Assembly (NCBI GenBank): GCA_023231165.1
Contig: JALNVY010000062.1
Span: forward strand, 1-11,377
Source of the DNA: Syntrophales bacterium
Lineage (GTDB): Bacteria; Desulfobacterota; Syntrophia; Syntrophales; UBA8958
Direction of reading: 5' to 3'
Length of the DNA: 11,377 bases
Shown: in pieces, positions 1 through 5,986 of the stretch
Numbering within the stretch: the first letter of the stretch is position 1
Layout of the letters: the number at the start of each line of letters is the position of its first letter
Notes under the pieces: model-generated
The model's input: the letters and a program-made list of their open reading frames with translations, nothing else
The model's database searches: none
Told to the model about the DNA's origin: nothing
Program-made: the position numbers and the translations under genes

Positions 1-575
1 AGAAGGGGGAAGTCGGCCTTATCATCGCCGCCATCCGGGTCACCCCCACCCAGCCCGTGGCGGCAGATCCGATCACAGCAGTCGTCTCCCTCGCCAGCGG
101 GGACGCAGCAGGAATAACCTTTACGTACCAGTGGACGCGCAATGACCAGGTCATCCCCGACGCAACAGCCAACGTCCTGAAAGATACGCCCCTCAAGCGC
201 GGGGATCGGATTAGTGTCGTGGCAACGGCCTTCCGTAACGGCATCGCCGGACCGCCTGCGAAGAGCCAGACCGTGGTTATCTATAGCCTGCCTCCGACTT
301 TGGAGATGAAGATATTAACGCCCCAGACCCGTCTGGGACTGCCGATCGAAATCCAGTTGACCGGGGCCGCTCCGGACGGCGACAAGGTTTTATATTCCCT
401 GATCTCTCCTTTCGTGGAAAGCATGACCATTGACGGAAACACAGGAAAGATTATCTGGACTCCCCAGCGGGTTCTCCCTGGGAAACTCAAATTCGGCGCC
501 GCCGCAACCGACACCGACGGCAACAAGACGATGAAGGTCTTTGAACTGGATATGGGGATAGAGCAGGGGCCGTAG
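1..575 (+). CDS. Ig/cadherin-like surface protein, C-terminal part
   Basis: The open frame runs from the left edge (first full codon at position 3) to a TAG at 573-575, so the true start lies upstream of the window; a GTG at 57 is internal because the codons before it are open and protein-like. About 190 residues are visible. The first half looks like an Ig-type beta sandwich (YQWTRN core tryptophan, then short alternating hydrophobic strands ending in SQTVVIYS). The second half begins at PPTLEMKI and carries MTIDGNTGKIIWTP, the signature of the putative-Ig/cadherin-like repeats found in large secreted or cell-surface proteins. No membrane anchor or sorting signal is seen at the C-terminus. 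It converges on pilQ. Function is unknown; adhesion or extracellular matrix binding would be an inference from the fold only. Confidence 0.75.
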   Translation, partial: KGEVGLIIAAIRVTPTQPVAADPITAVVSLASGDAAGITFTYQWTRNDQVIPDATANVLKDTPLKRGDRISVVATAFRNGIAGPPAKSQTVVIYSLPPTLEMKILTPQTRLGLPIEIQLTGAAPDGDKVLYSLISPFVESMTIDGNTGKIIWTPQRVLPGKLKFGAAATDTDGNKTMKVFELDMGIEQGP

Positions 576-656
576 GACAGCAACGAACTTCGAATTTTTT
601 GGAGGGCAAAACTTTTTTTGCGTCGTCAATTGATTAACAATATCAGGTAATTTAAT

Positions 657-676
657 GGTGTCGGAGCTCCGACACC
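657..676. repeat. Perfect 20-bp palindrome
   Basis: The sequence GGTGTCGGAGCTCCGACACC is its own reverse complement across all 20 bases, and the match stops at both edges (656/677 do not pair). As RNA it would form an 8-bp, mostly G-C stem with an AGCU loop in transcripts of either strand. It is not followed by a run of T on either strand, so it is not a standard intrinsic terminator. It lies 82 bases past the stop of the plus-strand gene and 193 bases past the stop of pilQ. It could be a bidirectional, Rho-assisted or mRNA-protecting hairpin, a protein-binding site or a REP-like repeat. Confidence 0.6.
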
Positions 677-840
677 CCCCTCTGAGATACTGGCGTCACC
701 AGCCATGGCCGTAGAAGCTGTTGCAAAGGGGAATGATGACTGCCAGGAGCCAGGAAACGACTGATCGGGCGATACAAGATTTTGGCCCTGTCAACCAACT
801 TCAGGGCGGATTCCGTTACCGCTTCGTCTGCACAAAGCCA

Positions 841-858
841 TCCGGGATTCTTCCCGGA
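841..858 (-). terminator. Candidate terminator hairpin of the pil operon
   Basis: TCCGGGA and TCCCGGA form a perfect 7-bp stem around a 4-base loop, starting 10 bases after the pilQ stop codon on the minus strand. The stem is GC-rich, as in intrinsic terminators, but the downstream minus-strand sequence (TGGCTTTG) has only a short T run, so efficiency is doubtful. The position directly after the last gene of the operon is the main support. Confidence 0.35.
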
Positions 859-868
859 CAGACACCCT

Positions 869-2578
869 TTACATACGCGTATGCGCCGCCTCCTCCGCCG
901 ATTTGAGAATACGGGGCGTCACAAAGATGAGGAGTTCCCTCCGCGTTTTATTAATTTCTTCAACTTTAAAAAGCCAGCCGAGAATCGGGATCTGGGACAG
1001 CCAAGGCACCCCGCTGGTCCCTTTGGTATCATCCGTCTTCAGAATGCCGCCGATGACAACGGTGTCGCCGTCCCGAACCACGACCTTGGAATCGACGCTG
1101 GCGGTGTAGACCGGATAATTCCCTTGAGCATCTTTTTCAGCCCTGTTAACCCGATTATTTTCCGCTACGATCGTCAACAGGACATGATTATCCGGTTTGA
1201 TTACCGGGGTAACCGTTAATTTCAGTTCCACCTTTTTATAACTCGTCGTCGCGTTATTATTAGCCGTTGCCGGTGTTATAGTCGGGATTTCTTCCCCCTG
1301 TAAGATGATAGCCTTCTGCGTGTCCTGGGTGAGGACACGGGGCGATGACAAGACCTTTCCTGTGGCATTTGATTCCGCCGCGCCAATTCGTGCTTGCAGC
1401 ACCGCATTCGAGCCGCCTAAAATTATTCCCATCGTCGGTGCAAGAGGCAACGCTCCCAGGCTCATGGCCAAGGCATCTCTTGTCAAAGAAACGCCGCTCG
1501 TCAAGGTGGTCAGGGGCGTCGTCAAGGCAGATGTCCCACCTAATAGACCCATACTATAATCGCTGCCGCCAAGACCGGTCGACACGCCGGCGCCCCACTG
1601 CACACCGAGTGTCCGGACAAAAGTATCCGTAACCTCGAGGATTTTCGCCTCGATCATGAGTTGCCTCAGCTTGCCTTTTTCAAGCAACTCATTATTTTCC
1701 GCTGTCCTTTTGGCATCCTCCTCCTTCTGACGGTTCTGAATACTCGCCAGTCTGTCGGCTTCATCCTTTTTTGCCCGCTCCGCGGTCATGACGCTGATAA
1801 CATCGCCGGTCCGCTTCTGCGTGAGACCGTTTATATCAAGAACCGTGGCGAGGACCTGGTCCCAAGGCACGTTATCTATGCGTACGGTCACATTACCCTT
1901 GACGTCCGGGCTGGCAACAATGTTGATCTTTCCCTGCTCTGCCAGCAGCCTCAGAACTCCACGGATATCCGCATCCTGAAAATCCACGGAAATGCAGGTA
2001 TTTGTCTGGCCCTCAGCCGGCGGGCATCCTCCCGGGGCTATTGGCGCCCCTGCCTTTTTATCAGTTACTGCCGTTAGCGATGCTGGCTGTTTGCCGTCTG
2101 GAGCGCCACTGGAAAGCGTCGCAGGGGGTGAGGCGACCATCAAGGCGGCAACGTTGAAATCGATAATGACCAGGTTGCCTTCCTGGCGGACGCTATAGGG
2201 AACAGATTCTCGTAGCTCGATAACGACGCTGACGGTCTGCTTCCCTACGGTACTGTATTGTTCCGGTATGGCCCGGATGACGTTGTTTAGCGTCCCTTCT
2301 CCAAGGGCTTTTCTGAAATCCGTCGGGACAAACATATTGTCCATTTTAATGGCAATTGACTTGCCCGTCAGTTTTTCAACCTGGACCCCGGCCTGCCTCG
2401 AGACCATAATGGTCACCCGCTCTTTACCGGCTATTTTCTCAAAAAGCATATTCTCCAGGTATCCTGTCGGCGTGGCCGCACCTGTCTCCTCGCCTTTTAC
2501 CGTACCCACCGTTACCAACAAGCACAGGGCACATAAAAAACAAAGGGCAAAACCCACTGACCACTTTTGTTTTTTCAT
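869..2578 (-). CDS. pilQ: Type IV pilus secretin PilQ, short form
   Basis: PilQ forms the outer-membrane ring through which the type IV pilus leaves the cell. The 569-residue protein has an N-terminal signal sequence (about 1-30, hydrophobic core FALCFLCALCLLV), one AMIN domain that would bind peptidoglycan (about 40-143), a Pro/Ala/Gly linker with Cys185 and Cys195, an N0/STN domain (about 196-263; ISVDFQDADIRGVLRLLAEQ), a charged helix (about 264-304) and the secretin core (about 305-558). The core has LMIEAKILEV, KVLSSPRVLT, the VELKLTVTPVI strand and the terminal SQIPILGWLFK/LLIFVTPRIL block. In well-studied PilQ proteins an N1 domain of about 70-80 residues sits between the charged helix and the core; none is recognisable here, and the protein is shorter than the usual 700-900 residues. 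The ATG overlaps the pilP stop by 4 bp (ATGA). Confidence 0.95.
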   Translation of the reverse strand: MKKQKWSVGFALCFLCALCLLVTVGTVKGEETGAATPTGYLENMLFEKIAGKERVTIMVSRQAGVQVEKLTGKSIAIKMDNMFVPTDFRKALGEGTLNNVIRAIPEQYSTVGKQTVSVVIELRESVPYSVRQEGNLVIIDFNVAALMVASPPATLSSGAPDGKQPASLTAVTDKKAGAPIAPGGCPPAEGQTNTCISVDFQDADIRGVLRLLAEQGKINIVASPDVKGNVTVRIDNVPWDQVLATVLDINGLTQKRTGDVISVMTAERAKKDEADRLASIQNRQKEEDAKRTAENNELLEKGKLRQLMIEAKILEVTDTFVRTLGVQWGAGVSTGLGGSDYSMGLLGGTSALTTPLTTLTSGVSLTRDALAMSLGALPLAPTMGIILGGSNAVLQARIGAAESNATGKVLSSPRVLTQDTQKAIILQGEEIPTITPATANNNATTSYKKVELKLTVTPVIKPDNHVLLTIVAENNRVNRAEKDAQGNYPVYTASVDSKVVVRDGDTVVIGGILKTDDTKGTSGVPWLSQIPILGWLFKVEEINKTRRELLIFVTPRILKSAEEAAHTRM

Positions 2579-3117
2579 GGTTTTACCTCTTCACCTTCTT
2601 TGAGAAGTTTCATCTCCACCTTCTTTGCTCCTGTCTTTCCCTTCTTGCCTCCTGCCGTTGGCTCTTCGACAATCACCCTGTCCCTGAGTATTTTAGCTAT
2701 CTTGCCATTATTCATGCCAATAGGGGTGCCAATGGACAGGGTATAATACTTGCCAGCCATATCCTGAACGACCGCAGTTCTGCCTTTTTCATTGCCTCCG
2801 ATACCGACCAGTTTGAACTGCTCAATCCCCACTCGTTGCAGGGGCGAAAGGGGCAATTTATGCTGTTTCTTCTTTAGCTGCGTTTCCTGCAATTTTCTCA
2901 GGGCTAATTCGGCGTCCACAAAAGGTTTGAAGGGATCTGGTTTCCCTTTCGGGTCGTAATGAAAGATTAGCGAATCCGCTGCCACGGGTTTGGCTGGCGC
3001 GGCTACGCTCTTGACGGCGCCTTTAGGGGTGACCTCCGGAGGCGCAGGTAAAACCGGCCCGGCACAGAGTAACGCCAGGACAGAAAAGAAAATGATCCCC
3101 TTACCTCTTTTTGTCAT
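2575..3117 (-). CDS. pilP: Type IV pilus alignment protein PilP
   Basis: PilP is the periplasmic protein that links the PilN/PilO inner-membrane pair to the PilQ secretin. The 180-residue product has an N-terminal hydrophobic segment (about 8-24), an Ala/Pro/Lys linker, the family motif YDPKGKPDPFKPF (54-66), then LSPLQRVGIEQFKLVGI (90-106) and TPIGMNNGKIAKI (131-143) of the beta domain. A basic segment (GGKKGKTGAKK) precedes the end. I chose the ATG at 3117 because GGCGGAG (3124-3130) sits 6 nt upstream and the signal-like sequence follows at once; the frame is open further upstream, but that part is the pilO gene in another frame. It overlaps the pilO 3' end by 17 bp. Many PilPs are lipoproteins, but the lone Cys18 here follows Ala-Leu-Leu, which is a poor lipobox. 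Confidence 0.93.
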   Translation of the reverse strand: MTKRGKGIIFFSVLALLCAGPVLPAPPEVTPKGAVKSVAAPAKPVAADSLIFHYDPKGKPDPFKPFVDAELALRKLQETQLKKKQHKLPLSPLQRVGIEQFKLVGIGGNEKGRTAVVQDMAGKYYTLSIGTPIGMNNGKIAKILRDRVIVEEPTAGGKKGKTGAKKVEMKLLKEGEEVKP

Positions 3118-3835
3118 CCGGCACTCCGCCTTTATCTCCCGTTTTTTCAGTGAACATGTATGTTTTGACCACACAGGTGATATTGACGACCCTTCCTCGT
3201 CCCGGCACATCCTTGGCGTCGCTGATGGAAATGTCCTCGATATTGATAATTCTGGGCAGCCTGGCAACCTTGTCAAAGAAATAGACCACATTGTTGAAGC
3301 CGCCGTTGATATTTACCCGCACGGGGATTTCTTCATAAAATTTATCCGGAACTGGCGGCGGCTTGGGGCCATCCTTCTTTTGATCTCCCGGTTTTTGTTC
3401 GGCCCGCTGGTCCGATGGTTTCAGGTTGGCTCTGACTTCCGCACCCTTCCCCGCAGGCTTCTCCACAGGTTTTTCCGGTGGTTTCGGTTCAAAGAGCAGA
3501 AAATCGATGCCTGTTTCTCTCCCCGCCACGGAAACGGCCTGAAAAAGGCCGGGAATTTCCCGCTGATCGGGAAGCTTTGTCAGGGCAAGGGCGAAAGCTT
3601 GTTTCAAGAGAGCGACTTCCTTCAGGAATTTCCCCTTTTGCGCGACAATCCTTTCCTTTTCTGTGATCTGCTGGCCTAATTCTGCTGCTTTTGCCTGTAG
3701 GGCGCTGCGCTTCTCCCAGGCATCGTTAAAAAGGAGAAACCAGTAGAAATACCCGAGGAGGAGGAAGGCAACGACCAGCAAGGCCGCGAGCATCTTCGGA
3801 GAGAGCTTTTTCAGGTCTTCGACAGTTATCGCCAT
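3101..3835 (-). CDS. pilO: Type IV pilus inner-membrane protein PilO, with Pro/Lys-rich insert
   Basis: PilO pairs with PilN in the inner membrane and sets the length and dynamics of the pilus alignment complex. The 244 residues comprise a short cytoplasmic tail (MAITVEDLKKLSPK), one transmembrane helix (about 15-36), a coiled coil (about 38-85) and the ferredoxin-like periplasmic domain. That domain starts at LPDQREIPGLFQAVSVAGRE (88-107) and resumes at FYEEIPVRVNINGGFNNVVYFFDKVARLPRI (166-196). Between FLLFEP and FYEEIPV lies an insert of about 45 residues rich in Pro, Lys, Asp and Gln (about 117-165), where most PilO proteins have only a short linker; this makes the protein longer than the usual 200 or so. 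The start is an ATG 3 nt after the pilN stop, so translation is likely coupled. Confidence 0.93.
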   Translation of the reverse strand: MAITVEDLKKLSPKMLAALLVVAFLLLGYFYWFLLFNDAWEKRSALQAKAAELGQQITEKERIVAQKGKFLKEVALLKQAFALALTKLPDQREIPGLFQAVSVAGRETGIDFLLFEPKPPEKPVEKPAGKGAEVRANLKPSDQRAEQKPGDQKKDGPKPPPVPDKFYEEIPVRVNINGGFNNVVYFFDKVARLPRIINIEDISISDAKDVPGRGRVVNITCVVKTYMFTEKTGDKGGVPDDKKR

Positions 3836-3838
3836 AGC

Positions 3839-4387
3839 TTACACACCACTTCTCAGGACACAGGAGAGGACAAAATGCTGCAATTTGATTCCTGACAGCT
3901 CCAATTGTTTGGATGAAACCAGTTCCACCGATTGGATATACATGGAACCTTCCATGTTTTTGATAAATTGAACAACGGCAAAATTATCCCGTGCCTTACC
4001 CTCTACCTGAATGGACAGTCCGGTTTGCGATAGTTTATCCAGCCAGACATCCTTCGTGGGAACCTGGGACGCCACATCGGCTAACAGGCGGACTGGATAA
4101 CTCCGGTTCTTTTCAAGATTCTGAATGACACCCAGCTTTTTTTCCAGAATCTTTTTCTCGTTCTTGATCTGGTCTACCTCGCCAATAATCTTGTTGAGGG
4201 CCAGAATCTTTTCATCTTTCTCCTTAACATCCTTATCAAGGAAACGCACGGAGGCGGTGATCCACAAGTGAACCACCCCAATGATAAGGAAAAAGAGGAT
4301 AAAGCAAGCTGCAACAATGATGAGCTGCTTTGCCTGCGTTTCCTTCTTGGCCTTTTCCTGATAGGGAAGGAGATTGATCCGGATCAT
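3839..4387 (-). CDS. pilN: Type IV pilus inner-membrane protein PilN
   Basis: PilN anchors the cytoplasmic PilM ring to the inner membrane and dimerises with PilO. The 182-residue protein begins MIRINLLPYQEK, the INLLP-type tail that inserts into a groove of PilM in the structurally studied complexes. One transmembrane helix follows (about 22-45), then a coiled coil (about 50-95, LDKDVKEKDEKILALNKI onward). The periplasmic domain contains VWLDKLSQTGLSIQVEGKA and a predicted strand-rich end. The ATG overlaps the pilM stop codon by 4 bp (ATGA), with a G-rich Shine-Dalgarno (CTGGGGGAC) just upstream inside pilM. Confidence 0.95.
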   Translation of the reverse strand: MIRINLLPYQEKAKKETQAKQLIIVAACFILFFLIIGVVHLWITASVRFLDKDVKEKDEKILALNKIIGEVDQIKNEKKILEKKLGVIQNLEKNRSYPVRLLADVASQVPTKDVWLDKLSQTGLSIQVEGKARDNFAVVQFIKNMEGSMYIQSVELVSSKQLELSGIKLQHFVLSCVLRSGV

Positions 4388-5604
4388 TTGTCCCCCAGTT
4401 TCCTCAACGCCAGACCGACCGCAACCGCGGCAATGGGAGCTATCTCTTTGATATAATCATCATCCATCGTCTTGCGGTTGTACTTGATTTTCTTGAAAGG
4501 ATTGATGATCTCCACGGGAACGCCCAGTCTTTGGGAAAGATCGTTCACGATGCCGGGAATATTGGCCCCGCCGCCTGCCAAGAGGATCATTTTTATATCT
4601 TCGTCACTGTAGGTCGAGCGGAAATAATCGATCGATCGTTCAATCTCCGCGCAGAGGGGATCGGCAAGCGACAGGAGGGTGTTGCGAAAAAACTCTTCTG
4701 TCGCGTTTTCGTCTCCTTCGGGTCCTTGTAGTTTAATCTTTTCAGCTTCCTCGCCGGATACTCCGTACTGAGACTGAATCGCCTCCGTGATCATATTCCC
4801 GCCCAGGGAAAAATCCCTTGTGAAGATGGAGGCGGCGTTTCTGAGGACATTCAGACTGGTGATACTGGCCCCGATATTGACAATGACGACGACGTCCTTC
4901 TCTTCGTACTCATAATTTTCCTGATACATCGTCTCCAGGGCAAAAGAATCCACATCCATAATGGCCAGGGACATCCCGAGAAGTTCGATGGCCTCCGCAT
5001 AGCCTTCAATGATCTCTTTTTTCGCGGCCACGATAATGACATCGTTCATGTTGGGGTTGTTGGCATTCTTACCGAGGACCTGGAAATCAAAGTTGACGTC
5101 ATTCATGTCGTCAAAGGGAAGGTATTTGCTGGCCTCATCATGGATTGTTTCCTTGAGGTCAGGAGCATTCATAATCGGGAAAGTGGCCTTTTTGATGATG
5201 ACGGAATGTCCCGAGAGGGAAGTGACAATGCTCTTCCTCTTACAACCGGAATCCTTAAAAAGACGACTTAGCTCCTCCGCGAGTGCGTCGATATCGACGA
5301 CGGCCCCATCGACGATGATCCCCTTATCCAGGGGAACCGCAAGGAAGCGGTTCATGTTATAGGACCCCTTGTTGCCAAGGATCTCGACGAGCTTGAGGGA
5401 ACTGGAGCCGATGTCCAGCCCGACGAACTGCTTTTTTCCGGCGAAGAGATCCTTGATATTAAAACGGGCGAAGGCCTGGAGGCCGACGCCGAACTTACTT
5501 TCTTTCTTAGGCGCGGCGCCGTCTTCTTTCAATTTTGCCGTGACCACCGACGAGACGTCCAACTGGTCTTTCTTCTTTGAAAAAAGTGACTTGATATCAA
5601 ACAT
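4384..5604 (-). CDS. pilM: Type IV pilus assembly ATPase-like protein PilM, N-terminally extended
   Basis: PilM is an actin/FtsA-fold cytoplasmic protein that binds the tail of PilN. The 406-residue product shows the phosphate-1 loop FVGLDIGSSSLKLVEI (60-75), a central SHS2-like insert, the second phosphate loop VVIVNIGASITSLNVL and the adenosine motif MILLAGGGANIPGIV near the C-terminus. Usual PilMs begin only a few residues before the FVGLDIGSSS motif, whereas here about 55 extra residues precede it. The extension opens with MFDIKSLFSKKK, which resembles RFNIKDLFAGKK directly before the core. The start is uncertain: ATG at 5604 is preferred, but an in-frame TTG at 5610 would add two residues, and no strong Shine-Dalgarno is seen for either. 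The ftsB-like gene stops 17 bases upstream. Confidence 0.93.
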   Translation of the reverse strand: MFDIKSLFSKKKDQLDVSSVVTAKLKEDGAAPKKESKFGVGLQAFARFNIKDLFAGKKQFVGLDIGSSSLKLVEILGNKGSYNMNRFLAVPLDKGIIVDGAVVDIDALAEELSRLFKDSGCKRKSIVTSLSGHSVIIKKATFPIMNAPDLKETIHDEASKYLPFDDMNDVNFDFQVLGKNANNPNMNDVIIVAAKKEIIEGYAEAIELLGMSLAIMDVDSFALETMYQENYEYEEKDVVVIVNIGASITSLNVLRNAASIFTRDFSLGGNMITEAIQSQYGVSGEEAEKIKLQGPEGDENATEEFFRNTLLSLADPLCAEIERSIDYFRSTYSDEDIKMILLAGGGANIPGIVNDLSQRLGVPVEIINPFKKIKYNRKTMDDDYIKEIAPIAAVAVGLALRKLGDK

Positions 5605-5621
5605 ACACAATTTTCACTGAT

Positions 5622-5888
5622 TTACTTGGCGTTTCGATAAATCAGGTCTCCCTTCTTAACCATTTCGAGGTCGTTGCGGGCGACCATCTCGATGTAGGCA
5701 AGATCTGTCCGCAATAGATGGGCCGTCTTCTTTAACTCTCTGTTTTCACGGTCTATCTCCTGATTAACCTTCTTAAGGGATTGCAATCGCTCTCTGCTCA
5801 CATAATTATCTACGAGGCCCCGGTTGCCGAAAACAATCAAGGCGCCGATCAATAATGCCAAGGCAAGTACATAGCGACCGATTCTCAT
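5622..5888 (-). CDS. FtsB/DivIC-family septum formation protein
   Basis: This is an 88-residue bitopic membrane protein with one N-terminal transmembrane helix (about 5-21, YVLALALLIGALIVF). A coiled coil follows (about 30-62, SRERLQSLKKVNQEIDRE onward). The C-terminal block YIEMVARNDLEMVKKGDLIYR matches the family pattern of A-R-x-x-L-x-M-V-x-x-G-(D/E)-x-(V/I)-Y. Family members join FtsL and FtsQ in the divisome and help to activate septal peptidoglycan synthesis. The size is typical. The ATG at 5888 has a weak GCAGG Shine-Dalgarno. It is the first gene after a candidate promoter and is followed within 17 nt by pilM, so it seems to lead the pil operon. The symbol ftsB is likely, but DivIC-type naming cannot be excluded. 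Confidence 0.85.
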   Translation of the reverse strand: MRIGRYVLALALLIGALIVFGNRGLVDNYVSRERLQSLKKVNQEIDRENRELKKTAHLLRTDLAYIEMVARNDLEMVKKGDLIYRNAK

Positions 5889-5919
5889 GATGCCTGCTTT
5901 TAATGATCAGATTTTGCCC

Positions 5920-5948
5920 ATAATAAAATAAATTTCCTATCTTCGCAA
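5920..5948 (-). promoter_or_regulatory. Candidate sigma70 promoter for ftsB-like/pilMNOPQ
   Basis: On the minus strand TTGCGA (5948-5943) and TATTAT (5925-5920) are separated by exactly 17 bases. They match the sigma70 consensus at 4/6 and 5/6 positions. Transcription would begin near 5913, leaving a leader of about 25 nt before the ATG at 5888. The surrounding 98-bp gap is strikingly AT-rich compared with the genes, as expected for a promoter region. No extended -10 is seen. Confidence 0.5.
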
Positions 5949-5953
5949 TAAAA

Positions 5954-5982
5954 ATAGTACCTTCGACGAAAAAAAATACTAT
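5954..5982 (-). terminator. Weak terminator or operator dyad after the DUF39 gene
   Basis: ATAGTA (5954-5959) and TACTAT (5977-5982) are inverted copies, with an inner TTCG-A-CGAA dyad at 5962-5970. On the minus strand the outer dyad starts 4 bases after the DUF39 stop codon and is followed by TTTTTATT, so it could act as an intrinsic terminator. The stem is only A-T rich and the loop is 17 bases, so it would be weak. Because it lies directly upstream of the -35 hexamer of the candidate promoter, an operator role is equally possible. Confidence 0.35.
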
Positions 5983-5986
5983 CCCA

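Larger units (their letters stand above)
576..868. other. Convergent gene-free region between the Ig-like gene and pilQ
   Basis: This stretch of 293 bases has no credible coding sequence; the short open frames overlap the pilQ end and have no family resemblance. It contains two T-rich tracts (595-600 and 613-619), a perfect 20-bp palindrome (657-676) and a short GC-rich hairpin (841-858). The part from about 677 to 840 has several small complementary blocks, for example CTGG/CCAG at 690-702, but I cannot match it to a known RNA family. Both flanking genes end here, so termination signals are the expected content. Confidence 0.6.

Noticed and set aside
606..621. GCAAAA/TTTTGC hairpin after the Ig-like gene as a terminator
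   Set aside because: The stem is A-T rich and only 6 bp, and no T tract follows it on either strand.
815..865. Resemblance to a c-di-GMP (GEMM-I) riboswitch, from GCACAAAGCCA, a hairpin and GACAG
   Set aside because: Only a fragment matches: the canonical GGCAAACC...GGGACGCAAAGCC core is absent, and the position downstream of two convergent genes does not suit a riboswitch.
721..906. Small plus-strand frame ending in a run of prolines
   Set aside because: It starts with TTG, has no ribosome-binding site, and its proline run is the reverse strand of the pilQ 3' end.
3118..3291. N-terminal extension of PilP to a start at 3291
   Set aside because: The extra 58 residues are pilO sequence in another frame; ATG 3117 has a good Shine-Dalgarno and is followed by a signal-like segment.
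2990..3679. Long plus-strand open frame over pilO/pilP
   Set aside because: It is antisense to two recognisable pil genes, its product has no family features, and the minus-strand genes explain the sequence fully.
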